64,000 nt of DNA from Schistosoma haematobium (GCF_000699445.3 NC_067197.1:22489809-22553808); one strand, 5' to 3'. Positions 21,379 through 33,490 are shown, numbered from the stretch's first letter. Numbers and translations are program-made. The notes: generated by a model not told the origin, from the sequence alone.

Positions 21379-23247
21379 GCTATCTCTTACATAATTCAAG
21401 AATTGGATTTTCATACGATTTATGGTTTATTAAAGATATACCAAACAAGCATACGAATCTAGCTTATCACTAACTTTCATAATAACACTTTGAAGGTAAG
21501 AAATGTATTTCTTTTTATGTCCAAATGAATGTCCAAGTGTAATGTAAAGCTTGTCTAATTCAATAATACGATTTTCGTAGTAAAATAGAATTAGTGAAAT
21601 TTTACCATTGTTTTTGTTTGTTCAGTCTAATTTTGAGATTTCCAAAACTATGCATGATTGGTACTTAGATTGAAGAGATCAGCCTTTGATATAATCTGTA
21701 GAACTCAGTAATCACCACGAATCTACATATTTCTTATCTAGTTGATGAATAAATTACTGTTTAACAAAATGATTAAGTAGAAGCGTTCTACATTGTAAAA
21801 GCAATTATCACGAAGAACGGACATGATCTAGAGAACAGTTGAAAGTAAGAAAACGTTAGAGAGCTTCATTTCACTTTGAAATCCCTTAAATAATATCCAT
21901 TCAAGACACTATGCTGAAACGAATCACGGAAATCCAAGTCACATTGGGAATGAGATACTATACTGCTTTTGAATCGGAATCCAGTCATCTACACGTTCAA
22001 ATACGATAATTCTCTGGTATAGGGTAACCCAATATAATCGGCTAGTAATGACCTCACTTCTAACTTGGTCATATCATATATCACTACTGCGCTCTCGAAT
22101 CTCGATAGCGAGGCCAGAATTATTACTTTGAAATTTTATAAAGGTGTCTTTCTAGTCACAAAACGTGATGACTTTAGTTTTATTTTCGATCCGAAATTAT
22201 AAGACTAAACAATTATTTAAATAATGTCATAGTGTGATCGAATAATTATCGTCAAATTGAATAAGTATTTATTAACGGCTCATAAGCTTGGTTTTATGAA
22301 ACTATGCAAATAAGAACTTTCCCAAGAAGATAATTCTACAAGTGATTATAATTTTTGTAATTTAAATGCAACAACATTGTAAATAATCAAACAGCAAACA
22401 GTCGATTAATATTATGCACTTCAAGTATATATTAAGATTTTTAAGCTAAAACATTTGATTGTGTATTATGGGAAGGAAATAAAATGAAGAAAAATATATT
22501 TTTGTTTTTCAGAAAAAAATATTTTATTTGAGTATTGCTACTACTTTGAAAGGGAGGGGTTTTTCTTTTGTGTGTGTGTGTGTGTGGATATGTTGCAACT
22601 ACTTATAAACAAACTTAAGATAAAGAGAATTTTTGGTTCTTTAATTTAATCTCACTTGATTAATATTGACAATAAGATAAATATTAGATTTTCATATCAC
22701 ACAGTATTCCCTGAAGGCAATAGAAACTTGTTATTAGTGCTATAACAACGAAAATAATACATTTTTGTTTAAATAAATAATCAAAGCAGACAATAAAGAA
22801 GAAAAAACAAAAAAAAAGAAATCTGTGTGGCGAATTTCATACCAATGAGATTATAAAATAATAAATAAATATCTGCATAAAAATAGAATATCAAAAACAG
22901 AGAATAATTAATCATTAGAAATAATAAATAGAATCTATTTTTATTCAGTTGAGATAGTATTTTTTTTGTTTTTGTTTTTTGCGTGAAAATTGTAATACTC
23001 TTAGACTTCTAATACTGAAGTGATTGAAATAAGATTTCAACTCTACAATCTAATGACATAAAGTTTAATGTATTAACTAATTGAGTTACTAATCTACTCA
23101 ATAACACGTTTAAGATTGAAATTCTTCAAAATTATTAAAGTATGCAGATTGAAATTTAGAATGGAAACTTTCTTGATAAGTGGTGTTCAAAATAAACTTA
23201 ATTTCTCATGTAACCAGGTGGTATATATATAGCTGTATGATATACCC
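21379..23247. other. Intergenic AT-rich DNA
   Basis: Nothing recognised beyond a GT microsatellite (22569-22586) and A/T runs. Confidence 0.5.
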
Positions 23248-23254
23248 AAATTCT

Positions 23255-23447
23255 TAATAATTGAGATAATGAGTCAGTTGGAGCTAGACCATCATGGAAA
23301 ATCTAGAATCTCTGATGAGGAGTCCCACAATGGGACGAAATGGCTGTCTAGTGCTTCCAGGCTTTCCATAGTGGTCTAGCTTCGATTGACTCACGATTTC
23401 AACTATTAAAAATTACTATAATATCTATAAAACCCTTTCTGATACAT
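23255..23447 (+). mobile_element. Hammerhead SINE (family B), inverted-dimer structure, 7-bp TSD
   Basis: Flanked by AAATTCT at 23248-23254 and 23448-23454. The left ~50 bp is the family's 3' region in inverted orientation (GAGTCAGTTGGAGCTAGACC). Then comes a direct copy from the ribozyme (TGAGGAGTCCCACAATGGGAC, GAAA) to the 3' end. The first core base is A, so the ribozyme is probably inactive. Confidence 0.75.
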
Positions 23448-23454
23448 AAATTCT

Positions 23455-25264
23455 ATAAGACAAGTTTAATGTATAATTTTTATTGTAAATCATAATTTTC
23501 TTCTTTAGGAAGCTTTTTATAATTGATTAGAATAATAATTGTATTACTACACACTGGAGGATATTATTTGACTATGCAATATGAATAACATAAATTTATA
23601 AGACTATAGATTAATCAAGATCAAATACCCTCGAGTTAAACTTGATGAATTGCAATTACTAAAGTGAGAAATAATTTAATTACACTATTCATTTTCGTTT
23701 TCAAGTTAATTGAATGTAAACTAGTGGTAGTTTACAGTTAGATAGATCAGATTTGATCTTTTTAATTTACTACAGCCAATATTAATCTCAATAAGATAAA
23801 ATGATATTGTTCATTAGTTATTTTGAGTATGCCTGCTGTATTCATCATGCATTCTGTGTTCAATTGTGTTATCTTAATTATTTCGTAATACTATAAGAAT
23901 TAAAGCATGTACAGACGAAAAAAAGAAAGATCAATACCCCCGTAATTATTTAATCGGTGGTAAATAATGACAATAATAAGTGTTTATTGAAAATATTAAT
24001 TTCATCATCAAATGATAAGAAGTTTTATTAAGTTATTTTTTGCACAGTAATTTGATCAATATACGTAAAAGATAATTAGAAATCGAGATGTAACAAGAAT
24101 AAGATTCAACGGTGGTCACGTTGTATTACTGAACGACTGAATTCGTAAATAAGAGCAGTTGAATCCCAATTCATCAGTCTAAAAGAATCATTCTCACTAA
24201 GAAACATAAGTTTAAAATTGAATCTTGTGTAAGTGTTATATCATAACGGTGAATAAACGAATGGTAACTGCTAGTAACTATTTATAGACTGATATTATAT
24301 ATTTGTATTATATAATTTTTAAGTAATTAGATTATAAATATTTAGGTCCCTTTTATCATAAGCTTGTATATGACCTATTGACCAATATTCTTAAGTTATT
24401 CCCAATTTATTAGTTATAGTCTCTCACACGCACATCTACTTTTGACTTGATCTTGTTTAATTGTTATTTTCTATTTTATGGTATGGTGTTGTCTAATTTA
24501 CTTGTATATAAACTGAGTATGTCTGAAATACATGGTTCACACAGTGGAAGCTGAGATTGTATTCTAGACACAAATGGGCAGGTCTAGGCAAGAAGAACCG
24601 ATTAAGAGTCGGGGTTGATTTTAGGCTGCTCGAACTGGTTAACGCGTCATTGGTTTAGCATAGTTCTAAGGTCATACAAGTCGATGTTCTAGTTAGCAAT
24701 TTAGTCATGTGATAGTTGACAGGGCAAAAGACCGAACAGTAAGGTGATACTAAGTTTTATAGCAAATCAATTACATTTCGTACACTGTCATCTTATTTCA
24801 ATGTTTACTGCGACGGTGAAATCTCATTCCCAGTTGCTATTGGTTTGGGTCTATAATTACTCTTTGCTTGTGAACAGTTCTGGATATGTTATGTTTAGAT
24901 AAATATGATATCCAATATTTTATAGATCCTTTATACTTTCTTAATGAATACCTGTCTTTAATGTAAGGTTGGTTCAAAATAATGAAAACCATTTTATTAT
25001 GAAATAAACCATAAATTAGAAAAAATTAATTGGTAGTTGGATTACATTCAACCAACTGAAAATAAATCTCAAGGTCTATGATCACTGAAAATGGTTGTTC
25101 TGGATTAAATACCTGCCTATTATTGTAAGCTGTTTCCTGTTCAGCTATCGAAAAATAATCTCCAATGTATAATTTTGTATAAAACAATCATATTCTGACG
25201 ATAATGAACACAATTAAAACAAGTTTTTTTTCTGAAAGAAATAATCTCATGAATTACTTATGTT
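23455..25264. other. Intergenic AT-rich DNA
   Basis: No supported feature. Confidence 0.45.
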
Positions 25265-25560
25265 AATTGGTTAAAAGTGGTCGACAGGATATCCTCTATG
25301 AAAGTTTCATTTTAAACAGCACTCGTCAACAAGAAGTTTCTGTAATATTGAGGGAACGTACACTGTCTGTGGGATTCAAACTCAGGTCATTCAGTTTCAT
25401 GATCTTAATGGATAGCACTGAAGTATTCCAGTCAAAACTGATCTCTGATAGGATTGAATCATTTACGATTGTTTGATCACTGAATTGTGACCAATGCCGT
25501 ATTTATCTAATCCTTTAGTGCTGGCCGAATTCCACTGACCAGGTATGTTAGTACATGATT
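25265..25560 (-). mobile_element. Degenerate tRNA/hammerhead SINE (relative of 32320-32655)
   Basis: The minus strand has GTTGACGAGTGC followed after a short arm by GAAAC, then sequence matching the 32.3-kb copy (TTGAGGGAAC, and GATCACTGAATTG). The open frame here (25267-25476) comes from the repeat and is not a gene. Confidence 0.45.
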
Positions 25561-26689
25561 GTATAAAATCATTTAATTCAAGTGTTCTTGAAAAAGACTT
25601 CTTTTTGTGTGTAGGAAATATTCGTTTATACTAATAAGATTCTGTTAATCAATCAATCAATCAATGGGAATAAAAACACGAACATTTACTGAATAGATTA
25701 AGAAAAAAAAGATTTTTTGGTAGAAGACAAAATAAATAACTATTATGTAGGTAAAAATAGTTTGGTTAGTAAAGCGTTGCTATATACGTGTTTAGTGATT
25801 GAAGGTGTAGGTTTATTTTTAGCGAAATATTATTTTCATTTTTTTCTTTAATCATTTCTAAGACTCATTTTTCTTTTTTAATTAGTCATATTCATATTAC
25901 TTTGTATTAAAATAATAGTTGTATGTAAAGTGTGTCTGATTTCGAACTGACTCTCTCCCTCAGTAGGATTAACTCATAGTTGGTGATTAGTTGCTGAAAT
26001 GTAGTAAATAACTTTGTACTGTTTTATTTTTAAGATCAACAGAAATTTGGCGATGTATAAATTTTCGTTATCTGAGATTTCAGTGTATTGTGAAATTAGT
26101 ATTTAATCGTTGAAGGTAAACGGTAGGAAACTTAAGTTGGATGTTTATCAAAAGTAGTTAGTCTCAGGACCATATTGATATTGTATGAAATTAAGTAGTT
26201 TTTTCGGAGTTAATGGAAAATTCTGTTATTTTTATTTTTTGGGGCAAGCGTGATAGGGCTTTTTGAAAAAATTAGAGGCAGCTTCTTATAGAATTCACTT
26301 TTAACCTATCAAATAAATGAACCCTTTCACCCAGTGACAATGACTGTAGAATGTTAATGCCTATTCGTCCATGAGCTCCTTCCAACCCAGTGTTTAATCA
26401 GAAGATAGTGAGCAGATTTAAAAGGTTCATCATTCTTCATTTTGTTTTTTCGTTTATTTCAGCTTGAAAATTAATGAAATTAAGTAATTTAATCGCTTGA
26501 CCACACAGCACTATAAATATGAAATCATAAAATATAGAATTGCAAACCACAAGTGAGATAAAACTACGTAATAAGCCCATAATTAATTAGTTGTGGGTAA
26601 AAAAATGTAAAATAACAGTTGATAGATAGAACAAAAGCTTACAACAAACAAATCTAAATATTAAACACTTACACAATAATTCACTTGGT
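25561..26689. other. Intergenic AT-rich DNA
   Basis: A short ATCA tandem at 25651-25664; otherwise nothing recognised. Confidence 0.45.
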
Positions 26690-27005
26690 ATTGTTTGGCT
26701 TGTATCTTCCCATTGAGGTTTAAGACTGCAATTGATCAGTCTGTCATTAGCATATGTGTATACTGTGCGTATGCCTCAATATTACCTTAATTCACAAGCT
26801 ATTTGTAAGCAATGATGGATAGTGGCTAGCAGTGGAATCCAGGATGCGCGTTTCGTCCCATTTGGGACTCGTCAGCCGGGTGCACCTGCATCTCAGAGTT
26901 GATGTTCACTCTGGGACTCGAACGCAGTACTATTAGCTTCAAACACCATCGTGTTATCCACTCAGCTACTGAGTCCTGATAGCCACTTGCTTGTGCAATG
27001 GGGTA
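26690..27005 (-). mobile_element. Sm-alpha SINE with tRNA-like promoter and hammerhead ribozyme
   Basis: On the minus strand the order is: a pol III A box within TCAGTAGCTGAGTGGATAAC (about 26960-26941), a B box CGTTCGAGTCCC (about 26923-26934), the Sm-alpha body (GAACATCAACTCTGAGATGC), the hammerhead (26839-26879), and the 3' part ending with CTAGCCACTATCC and a following variable tail. This is the best preserved Sm-alpha copy in the window. It would be transcribed by pol III and mobilised by LINE enzymes. Confidence 0.8.
26839..26879 (-). ncRNA. Hammerhead ribozyme, Sm-alpha type
   Basis: The minus-strand core CTGACGA (26875-26869), stem II GTCCC/GGGAC with an AAAT loop, and GAAA (26854-26851) are intact. 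Stem I CCGG pairs with CTGG (one wobble). The cleavage triplet is AUC, at 26845-26843. Stem III has one C-A mismatch next to the A-U closing pair, so activity may be reduced. Confidence 0.8.
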
Positions 27006-29790
27006 AAATATATAATTGTTCTCCCAGGAATAGTTCTGAAATTCTAACAGTTTCCAAACATCCACTGCCATATAACAGACAATTTCTAGTGGCTGGTTGG
27101 TGCTAAGTAGTATTCAGTGAAGAGAAACAATATTTTATCGAATTTTTCGTATCATATGTTGGGATAAGATACTTATAGGGTAACCGAACTGAGGCAGTTT
27201 AGTTAACGTATAGGACTATCTAGTGTAACTGTTGTCTAGAGATTTCGCCTATAAGGTAGTGTAAAAAGAAGTAATTCATTAGCAAATGTTTATCATAATA
27301 GGTTCATTGCCTCAGAATCCTGGAGACCATGTGAACTGACGTTTTAGATTTCAAATCTTCCAGTTCTTATAGGTGGTGGACTATCCATGATCACTAAACT
27401 GCACATTTGTTGTGACGGATAATGATGCTACTCGATTGGTCAAACGGATATAGGTGGTGTAGTGTTTAAATCTGTAACCTATGAGTTGTTACCCAAGTTC
27501 TTTTTCCATCAAACCACTACCCCAAGATAGTTCTAAGTTAGATTAAGTCTAAACAGAAAAACGGTTATCATATGGTATGATGTATATTTTTGGAAGATGA
27601 CTGTTAACTCTGTGCGAAGAAAAGAAAAACATTTGTTGCTTTACTAATCTTGATACCCTGTATGATTTAAAGATTATTCGATCAATTGTTTTCATTATTA
27701 GTTATCTATCAAAACTAATGGTATGAAGTATATCTTATTAAATACAACTAATATTGGCCTGAATAACTATTAAATAACTTACTTTTAACAGTCTTTTTTT
27801 ATCACAAAACCTTTATTTTTTTCATTTTATTGAGTTATGAAGGTAATCTGAAAATTGTTTATTTATGTCATTATGATTAAATATTTGCATTTAACGACAA
27901 AATTCACTCATTTGAATTTATCCTCATTTTTTAATAAGGTGTTTACAAAACAAACAAGCTCATAATGGCCTGGAAACAGGAATTTTTTAAAAGTCAACAA
28001 ATATAGTTTCAAATTTCCAGATTAATCTGGATAAAATGACAAAATGATTTAGATAGGCTTCTTTTAAAGATAAATAAAAGTTATATAAATATTATTTTGC
28101 TAAATGAGGGGGATGTATCAATATCATTTTCTCTCCTCAATATTTTATTTTATCCAAATCTGACTAAAAAATAAAACATTTATTTCCAAAATATTAAAAA
28201 GATACCATAATGTGGGATTATTGTCATCAATTGTGATGGATAAGCTTTTTGAAGATTAAAATTAGTTGTATATGGTATTCGTCATGAGTTGATATCAGCA
28301 GAAATATAAGTTAAAACTAAGGAGTACCAGACAGCTGTTTCGTCGTACTAGAGAACTCTTTCTCAGGATGAACCCTTGACTCTACCAGTTTTCCGATCTG
28401 GAACTTTTAAGTTTCATGGTAAACTCCTAGCCATTAGGTTGCTAGTTGGGCTTCCAATAATCATTTCGTTTTATCACAGATTGATTAAGGTTGGAAATAT
28501 TCACCGTTAAGCTTATAACCTAATGGTGTAATGGTTAAGTTCTCGGTTGAGAGATCAATGTCCTAGGTCTGGTTCCTAGTTGGTATATTGGTAAATAATG
28601 TTGGGGATTCTCATAATAGAACAAAATATGTGTTGTGTTATCTGGTTTTAAATTTTACGTGAACTAGAGTCACTCTATAACAATCAACTTCTACATTTTC
28701 TTGTTGATAACTTTAATAGTTGTATTTTAATTTATTAAATAGACGAAACCATATTTGATAGAATGCTACGAGGATGTAATAAAGTATAAAGTTTGAGAAA
28801 ATATAGTTGTAAACCAGTAGTTACTCAACAGAAATAAAGTTAATTGAAGTCGATTACTCTTTCTAAATAATAGTAAGGTTGATACTTCGTAGGAAACAAA
28901 TAACTCATGTTTCACCTAACTTGATTATTAATTTGATAGAAATGAGAATAAGTAATTTTTTTAAACATTTAACGTACTGCTTATTAGTGAAATCCGCAAA
29001 TAGCTCCTTTCCAAGAATGATACTTTGAGAAGTCGATTAAACTATTTTTGTCCTGTTTACTAACTTTTAAAACTAGTATCAATGGTTATTCTCAGGTTTA
29101 CTGTAGTTTTATTGCTTAAAAAATTGATATGGTAAGCTAAGTGACTTAACGGACAAGTGCATTTCATTGGCTAAGAAATGGATCAATTTTCCTAAGGATC
29201 AGAGCGCTATATATATGATTGGGTATTTTTGCACCTTGTTCGGTAATCCAATACACTTCCTTACTCAATCTTATGTTCTCGCTCAAGTAGTCAGTTGAGG
29301 TGTTACCACCTAGCACACTGTGTATCAGTATCAGATTTTAGACACCGCCCATCACAACAAGAATATAAAATGTAAATTTTTAAATTATATCATAATGTTT
29401 TATGTAAGAACTTGTTATTGTTAATGTAACTTTCGTTACATGTGTCCGATAGATTAATCCAAAATAATTTATATGAATATCTGAAATTATATTTAAGTGT
29501 TCATAAACTCTAATTTAAATTACTCAATCACTTATTTTAACTGAATTCATAAATATATAAGAACTTTTGTCTAAATTTGAACGAATAGTTTCACAATATT
29601 TAGGCGCCGAGTTAATGTGAGTCATTAAATAGGAAAAATGTATTTGTAAAATCTCAGCGAAAGAATTTGAAGTAAGTCCAACGTTTCGCCTGGCAAACTG
29701 GTCCAAGCTTTTTCAAGGAAATGTTTTTATGTTTTTATACTAAATTTGGTTACTATAATTCTAATCAATTGTTCTAATAAAATCACATTT
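27006..29790. other. Intergenic AT-rich DNA with two hammerhead-like relics
   Basis: At 28330-28366 (minus) a CTGAGAA core is followed by GAAA and the palindromic stem ACAGCTGT. At 29670-29710 (minus) is GAAACGTTGGAC preceded by GCTTGGACC, resembling Penelope-like termini. Neither has an intact core. No genes were recognised. Confidence 0.4.
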
Positions 29791-29879
29791 ATCAGAATGA
29801 GTTTTGTGGAGATTTTAGTAAGTTTCACAGGTTGAAATCATGAGTCAATTGAAGCTAGACCACCATGGAAAACCTGGAA

Positions 29880-29925
29880 GCACTGGACGGCCTTTTCGTC
29901 CTAGTATGGGACTCCTCAGCAGTGC
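29880..29925 (-). ncRNA. Hammerhead ribozyme, family B
   Basis: The core CTGAGGA (29919-29913) and GAAA (29897-29894) are intact. Stem I GCACTG/CAGTGC has six perfect pairs; stem II is GTCC/GGAC; cleavage follows GUC. Stem III carries one C-to-A change (AAGGCCGT). Confidence 0.75.
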
Positions 29926-30286
29926 GCATCCACGAACCCGCCCCCCGTGGGACTCGAACCCAAGACCTACTGGCTTCGCGCGCGAGCACTTAACCATTAG
30001 ACCACTGAGCCGGCATCCAACGGTGTTAATGTCTAACTTCAACCAATCCATGAAGTTGCGCCACTGAACACCATTGTCTTCAGTGGGCCGATATCTCACA
30101 ACAGACCTGGTTGAACTCCGCTGGTGACGTCTTCTCACTAGAACTCCAGGAGGTTCTCCTGAAGTCAGTCACTAGTGAGCGGATGATTATTATCAGAATG
30201 AGTTTTGTGCAGATTTTAGGAAATTTCACAGGTTGAAATCAGTAGGTCCAGGGTTCGAATCCCACGGGGGGCGGGTTCGTGGATGC

Positions 30287-30332
30287 GCACTGCTGAGGAG
30301 TCCCATACTAAGACGAAACGGCCGTCCAGTGC
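30287..30332 (+). ncRNA. Hammerhead ribozyme, family B, intact core
   Basis: Stem I is GCACTG (30287-30292) with CAGTGC (30327-30332). The core is CTGAGGA (30293-30299) and GAAA (30315-30318). Stem III is the palindrome ACGGCCGT, and cleavage is after C30326 (GUC). Stem II has GUC/GAC pairs with one mismatch. All invariant core bases are present. Confidence 0.82.
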
Positions 30333-30398
30333 TTCCAGGTTTTCAATGGTGGTCTAGCTTCAACTGACTCATGACTTCAACCTGTGAAAATCACATTT

Positions 30399-31561
30399 GC
30401 CTAACAATTGATACGGATAATTTGATCCAGTGGACAATAATTTATCTTAGTTAATGTGAACTATAAATTAGTTTAGACAATAAGTCAACTGATAACAATA
30501 AGAATTAATTTTCTATTATTGTAAAATATTCTCTCATTACAATAGTGCGATCAATTCTTGATTTCATTTTTCAATGAAAATAGGAAATATAAAAAAATAA
30601 TAGTGAAAAATTTTTTTTTTTTACACTTTTTTAGTGATTGATTGATTGATTAGTTTTCGATAATGATGATAATGAATTAGTTTTAACTAAAGAACCATGA
30701 AAAAGAATCAAATTTGAAAAGAATTCTTTTCTTAGTGTTTATAAGCTCAACAATATAAGCTTGATTATTTGATAGGAACTGAATTTAAGAATTTGAGTTA
30801 TTACAGTTAGGATGATTGTATTAGGTCAGAACTCTACTATTTACATCTACTTGTATCTAATAAACGTATGATATAAAGTAATCATAATCAAATTTCTACG
30901 GCCATATCTGTTTCAGTATCCATAAAGTTGAATTTTAGTAGTCACAGTGAGGTTGTGGATGCACATTGTTAAAAATTTATAAACAAGAATCAAGCAATTA
31001 TCCAGTTGTTGTAACTGTGACTGCAGATTATGGAGCAGCGAATTATCGATCGGACCAAAGACGCGTAAACACGTAAGGACGGTTTAGAGTTCTGATTGGT
31101 CCCGCTTCCCTGTCTAGCCCAGCCAGTTGAGTCCAGAACGCAAGTCTCAGCCTCTGAGATATGAATAATTATATTTCAAGCATACTGAGTTTATATACCA
31201 ATCAAACCGACCACAACGTACCAATAAAATAGAAAATAACATTTGTACAATAATTAGCCAGAAGTGGCTGTCAATGAGGGAGGTAGCGATTAACAGATAG
31301 GGAATAATTCATGAATGGTAAATCGTAAAATAATAGTTCATAGGTCAACATAAAGCTCATAATAAGAGGGGCATGAATGTGAAACAGTTTAGTTACATAA
31401 CAATTATACGATAAAAATATACTCATAATATTGGTCCATGAATGGATCCCAAAAATTACCATTCATTATTCTCATCGGGATACAACACCAGTGTTCGTTG
31501 GTTACTGACCCTTATTATGATAATAATAAAAAATGGACTTCAAATATTAATATACATTTTC
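30399..31561. other. Intergenic AT-rich DNA
   Basis: No gene. The stretch at about 31010-31190 is less AT-rich and may be an old repeat, but its family was not recognised. Confidence 0.4.
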
Positions 31562-31851
31562 GGCGAGGCTATAATTTATGGACGGACCAGTCAGGTATAA
31601 GAAAACAGGTCTCGGATTTCGGCACGACATTCACTCATCTATTTAGTTAAATAGAGTTTCGGCATTATAACTGATGTCAGTTCGTGACGAAAACCCTATA
31701 TCTATTTTCTAACTTTAACCATCAACTGTAAATCATAATTCTAATTCCCCACACTGGTTTATAACCTTCATTTGGTCCTGTTTGTTAGGCGGACACTCTC
31801 AAGGTCAGTTTAGTGTTGCTCAAAGGTCAATCCATAAATTATAGTCTCACC
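31562..31851. mobile_element. MITE with ~20-bp terminal inverted repeats
   Basis: The ends GCGAGGCTATAATTTATGGAC and GTCCATAAATTATAGCCTC-like (here CCATAAATTATAGTCTCAC) are inverted. The body contains AACAGGTCTCGGATTTCG and TCGTGACGAAAACCCTA. The family recurs in the opposite orientation at 53495-53782 and, 5'-truncated, at 39888-40124. There is no coding capacity, so a DNA transposase elsewhere would move it. Confidence 0.75.
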
Positions 31852-32319
31852 ATATTTTCTTTTTAGAATCTTACTGAAAATAATTATGTCGCTGCAAAGA
31901 CCCTTCACGATTAGTTTGAGTAAAGATATATATTACTTTTAAATCACTAACTTTGAATCACTATAAAACTAGTTGAATTCGTTCTCAAATTATTCACATA
32001 ATAAAATTTCATTAAGATATGATTTAAAAAAGTGGTTAAGTATGTAAATGTGTTTTACAATATTCCTGAACCAGGATCTTTTTTTTCACCGAACTGTTCA
32101 TTCTCTTGTTTTACTATTATTTTTTTATTTTTTTATTTTTGTAGGGTGGAAGGACTTTTTTCACCTGGTGAATTTACTTTATTGTTTTGCATTATCATAT
32201 GAATAGTTCTACATATCATTCTGAACACTTGAAATCACTGAATTGTCAAGTTTCAATAATTCAATACATTTTTTGATTTTATACATATTAAAAGGAAAAT
32301 TGAATTAAGTGAATAGTCA
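31852..32319. other. Intergenic, nothing recognised
   Basis: AT-rich with T-runs. Confidence 0.4.
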
Positions 32320-32655
32320 CAATTGATTGATCACTGATTGGGGATCAATGCCATGTGTGTCAAGTCCTTCTTAGTACAGATCGAATGCTATCGACCAAGC
32401 TGCAATATGGCCACTGGTCTAGATGACTCGACATTGCGTGCACTATGTTGAGAAAAGATGATAGTTGGAAGTATTCAACAGGAAACCCTGGATCCGGGTT
32501 TCGTGCTACTTGGCACTCGTTAGCAAGATGTACTTGTAATCTTGAGGGAACTGATGTTCCCTGACAGATTCGATCCTGTCTCACCCAGCTTCACAGTCAG
32601 AGACGTTCCCACTGAGCTATTCGGGCGGCGACCGACCTTCTGTAGGACTGAGATG
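32320..32655 (-). mobile_element. tRNA-headed hammerhead SINE, divergent Sm-alpha relative
   Basis: The minus strand starts with a tRNA-like head: A box in ATAGCTCAGTGGGAACG (about 32623-32607) and B box CAGGATCGAATCTG (about 32566-32579). A short body (GGGAACATCAG), then the ribozyme at 32487-32527 and the tail follow. Confidence 0.7.
32487..32527 (-). ncRNA. Hammerhead ribozyme with one core mutation
   Basis: The minus-strand core reads CTAACGA (32523-32517): the invariant G is A, which should abolish cleavage. The rest is well formed: stem II GTGCC..GGCAC-like (GTGC/GCAC), GAAA at 32502-32499, cleavage triplet AUC, and stem I CTTG/CAGG. Confidence 0.65.
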
Positions 32656-33072
32656 TAATCACAAGTGAATAGCTTTTTTTATAAACTTTTATGTAATTCA
32701 ATATTGACTTCAATGAATTTATTTTCTTGATTAGGCTGATTTATATTTTGTTCTTTAAAAAAAGATCTATCCAATCTATCCATTGGTGATTAGTTTAAAT
32801 GAAGAAGTCTTTCTTTCATTGACTTATTTAGTTTAACTACTTTCTAGGTTGAACTATGAAATTCATTGAAATTATTCATTATATTTCTGTCTATTTCTGT
32901 TATAATGATAGATAAACAAATAATAAATAAGTCAAATCAATTGAATAATAACTTTTCACTTAAAAAGTAAATAAAATAAAAAAACATTCATCCTTAAACA
33001 AAATAGATTTCTTTTTATTGATTGAGATCATGAACCGATTGATATTAGAACACCATTGAAAACCTGAAAGCA

Positions 33073-33113
33073 CTGGACGGCCGTTTCTTCTTATTATGGG
33101 ACTTGTCAGCAAT
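33073..33113 (-). ncRNA. Hammerhead relic, family B (core G lost)
   Basis: The minus strand reads CTGACAA instead of CTGANGA, followed by GAAACGGCCGTC. Inactive by inspection. Confidence 0.55.
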
Positions 33114-33490
33114 CAGCACCTACGACCCCGCGAACGGGATTTGAACGCAGGGCTTTCAGTCTCGCGCGCGAACACTCAACCCACTAGACCACTTAGCCGG
33201 TATCCAATGGTGTTAATGTCTAACGTCAACCAGTATGTGCTCACTAGTGACTAGCTTCGTGAGGGAATTCTCGGAGTTCTAGAAGAAGCCGTAACCAGTG
33301 GAGCTAATCCGTGTTGGATAGAGACAGGTGTCTACCTTAGTATAATGGAAGATGGTCGCGCAATTTCGTGGATTAATTGAGGTTGGACGTTAACACCGTT
33401 GGATGCCGAGTCATTGGTCTAGCAGGTTAAGTGTTCGTGCACAAGACTGAAAGCTTTAGGTTCAAATCCCTTTCGCGGGATCGTGGATGC

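Larger units (their letters stand above)
29791..30386 (-). mobile_element. Hammerhead SINE (family B), head-to-tail dimer with inversion, 12-bp TSD
   Basis: The whole block is bounded by AAAATCACATTT at 29779-29790 and 30387-30398. From the left: a complete minus-strand SINE (3' end 29791, ribozyme 29925-29880, B box ~29961-29949, A box ~30012-29992, leader to ~30187); next the 3' arm of a second minus-strand unit (30188-30240); then the rest of that unit inverted to plus (30241-30386). The 3' end of one unit (CATTCTGATA) joins directly to the 5' leader of the next, so the template held two units. Confidence 0.85.

Noticed and set aside
29840..30138. Overlapping 75- and 97-codon frames on both strands
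   Set aside because: They lie entirely within the SINE dimer; the less AT-rich repeat makes chance frames.
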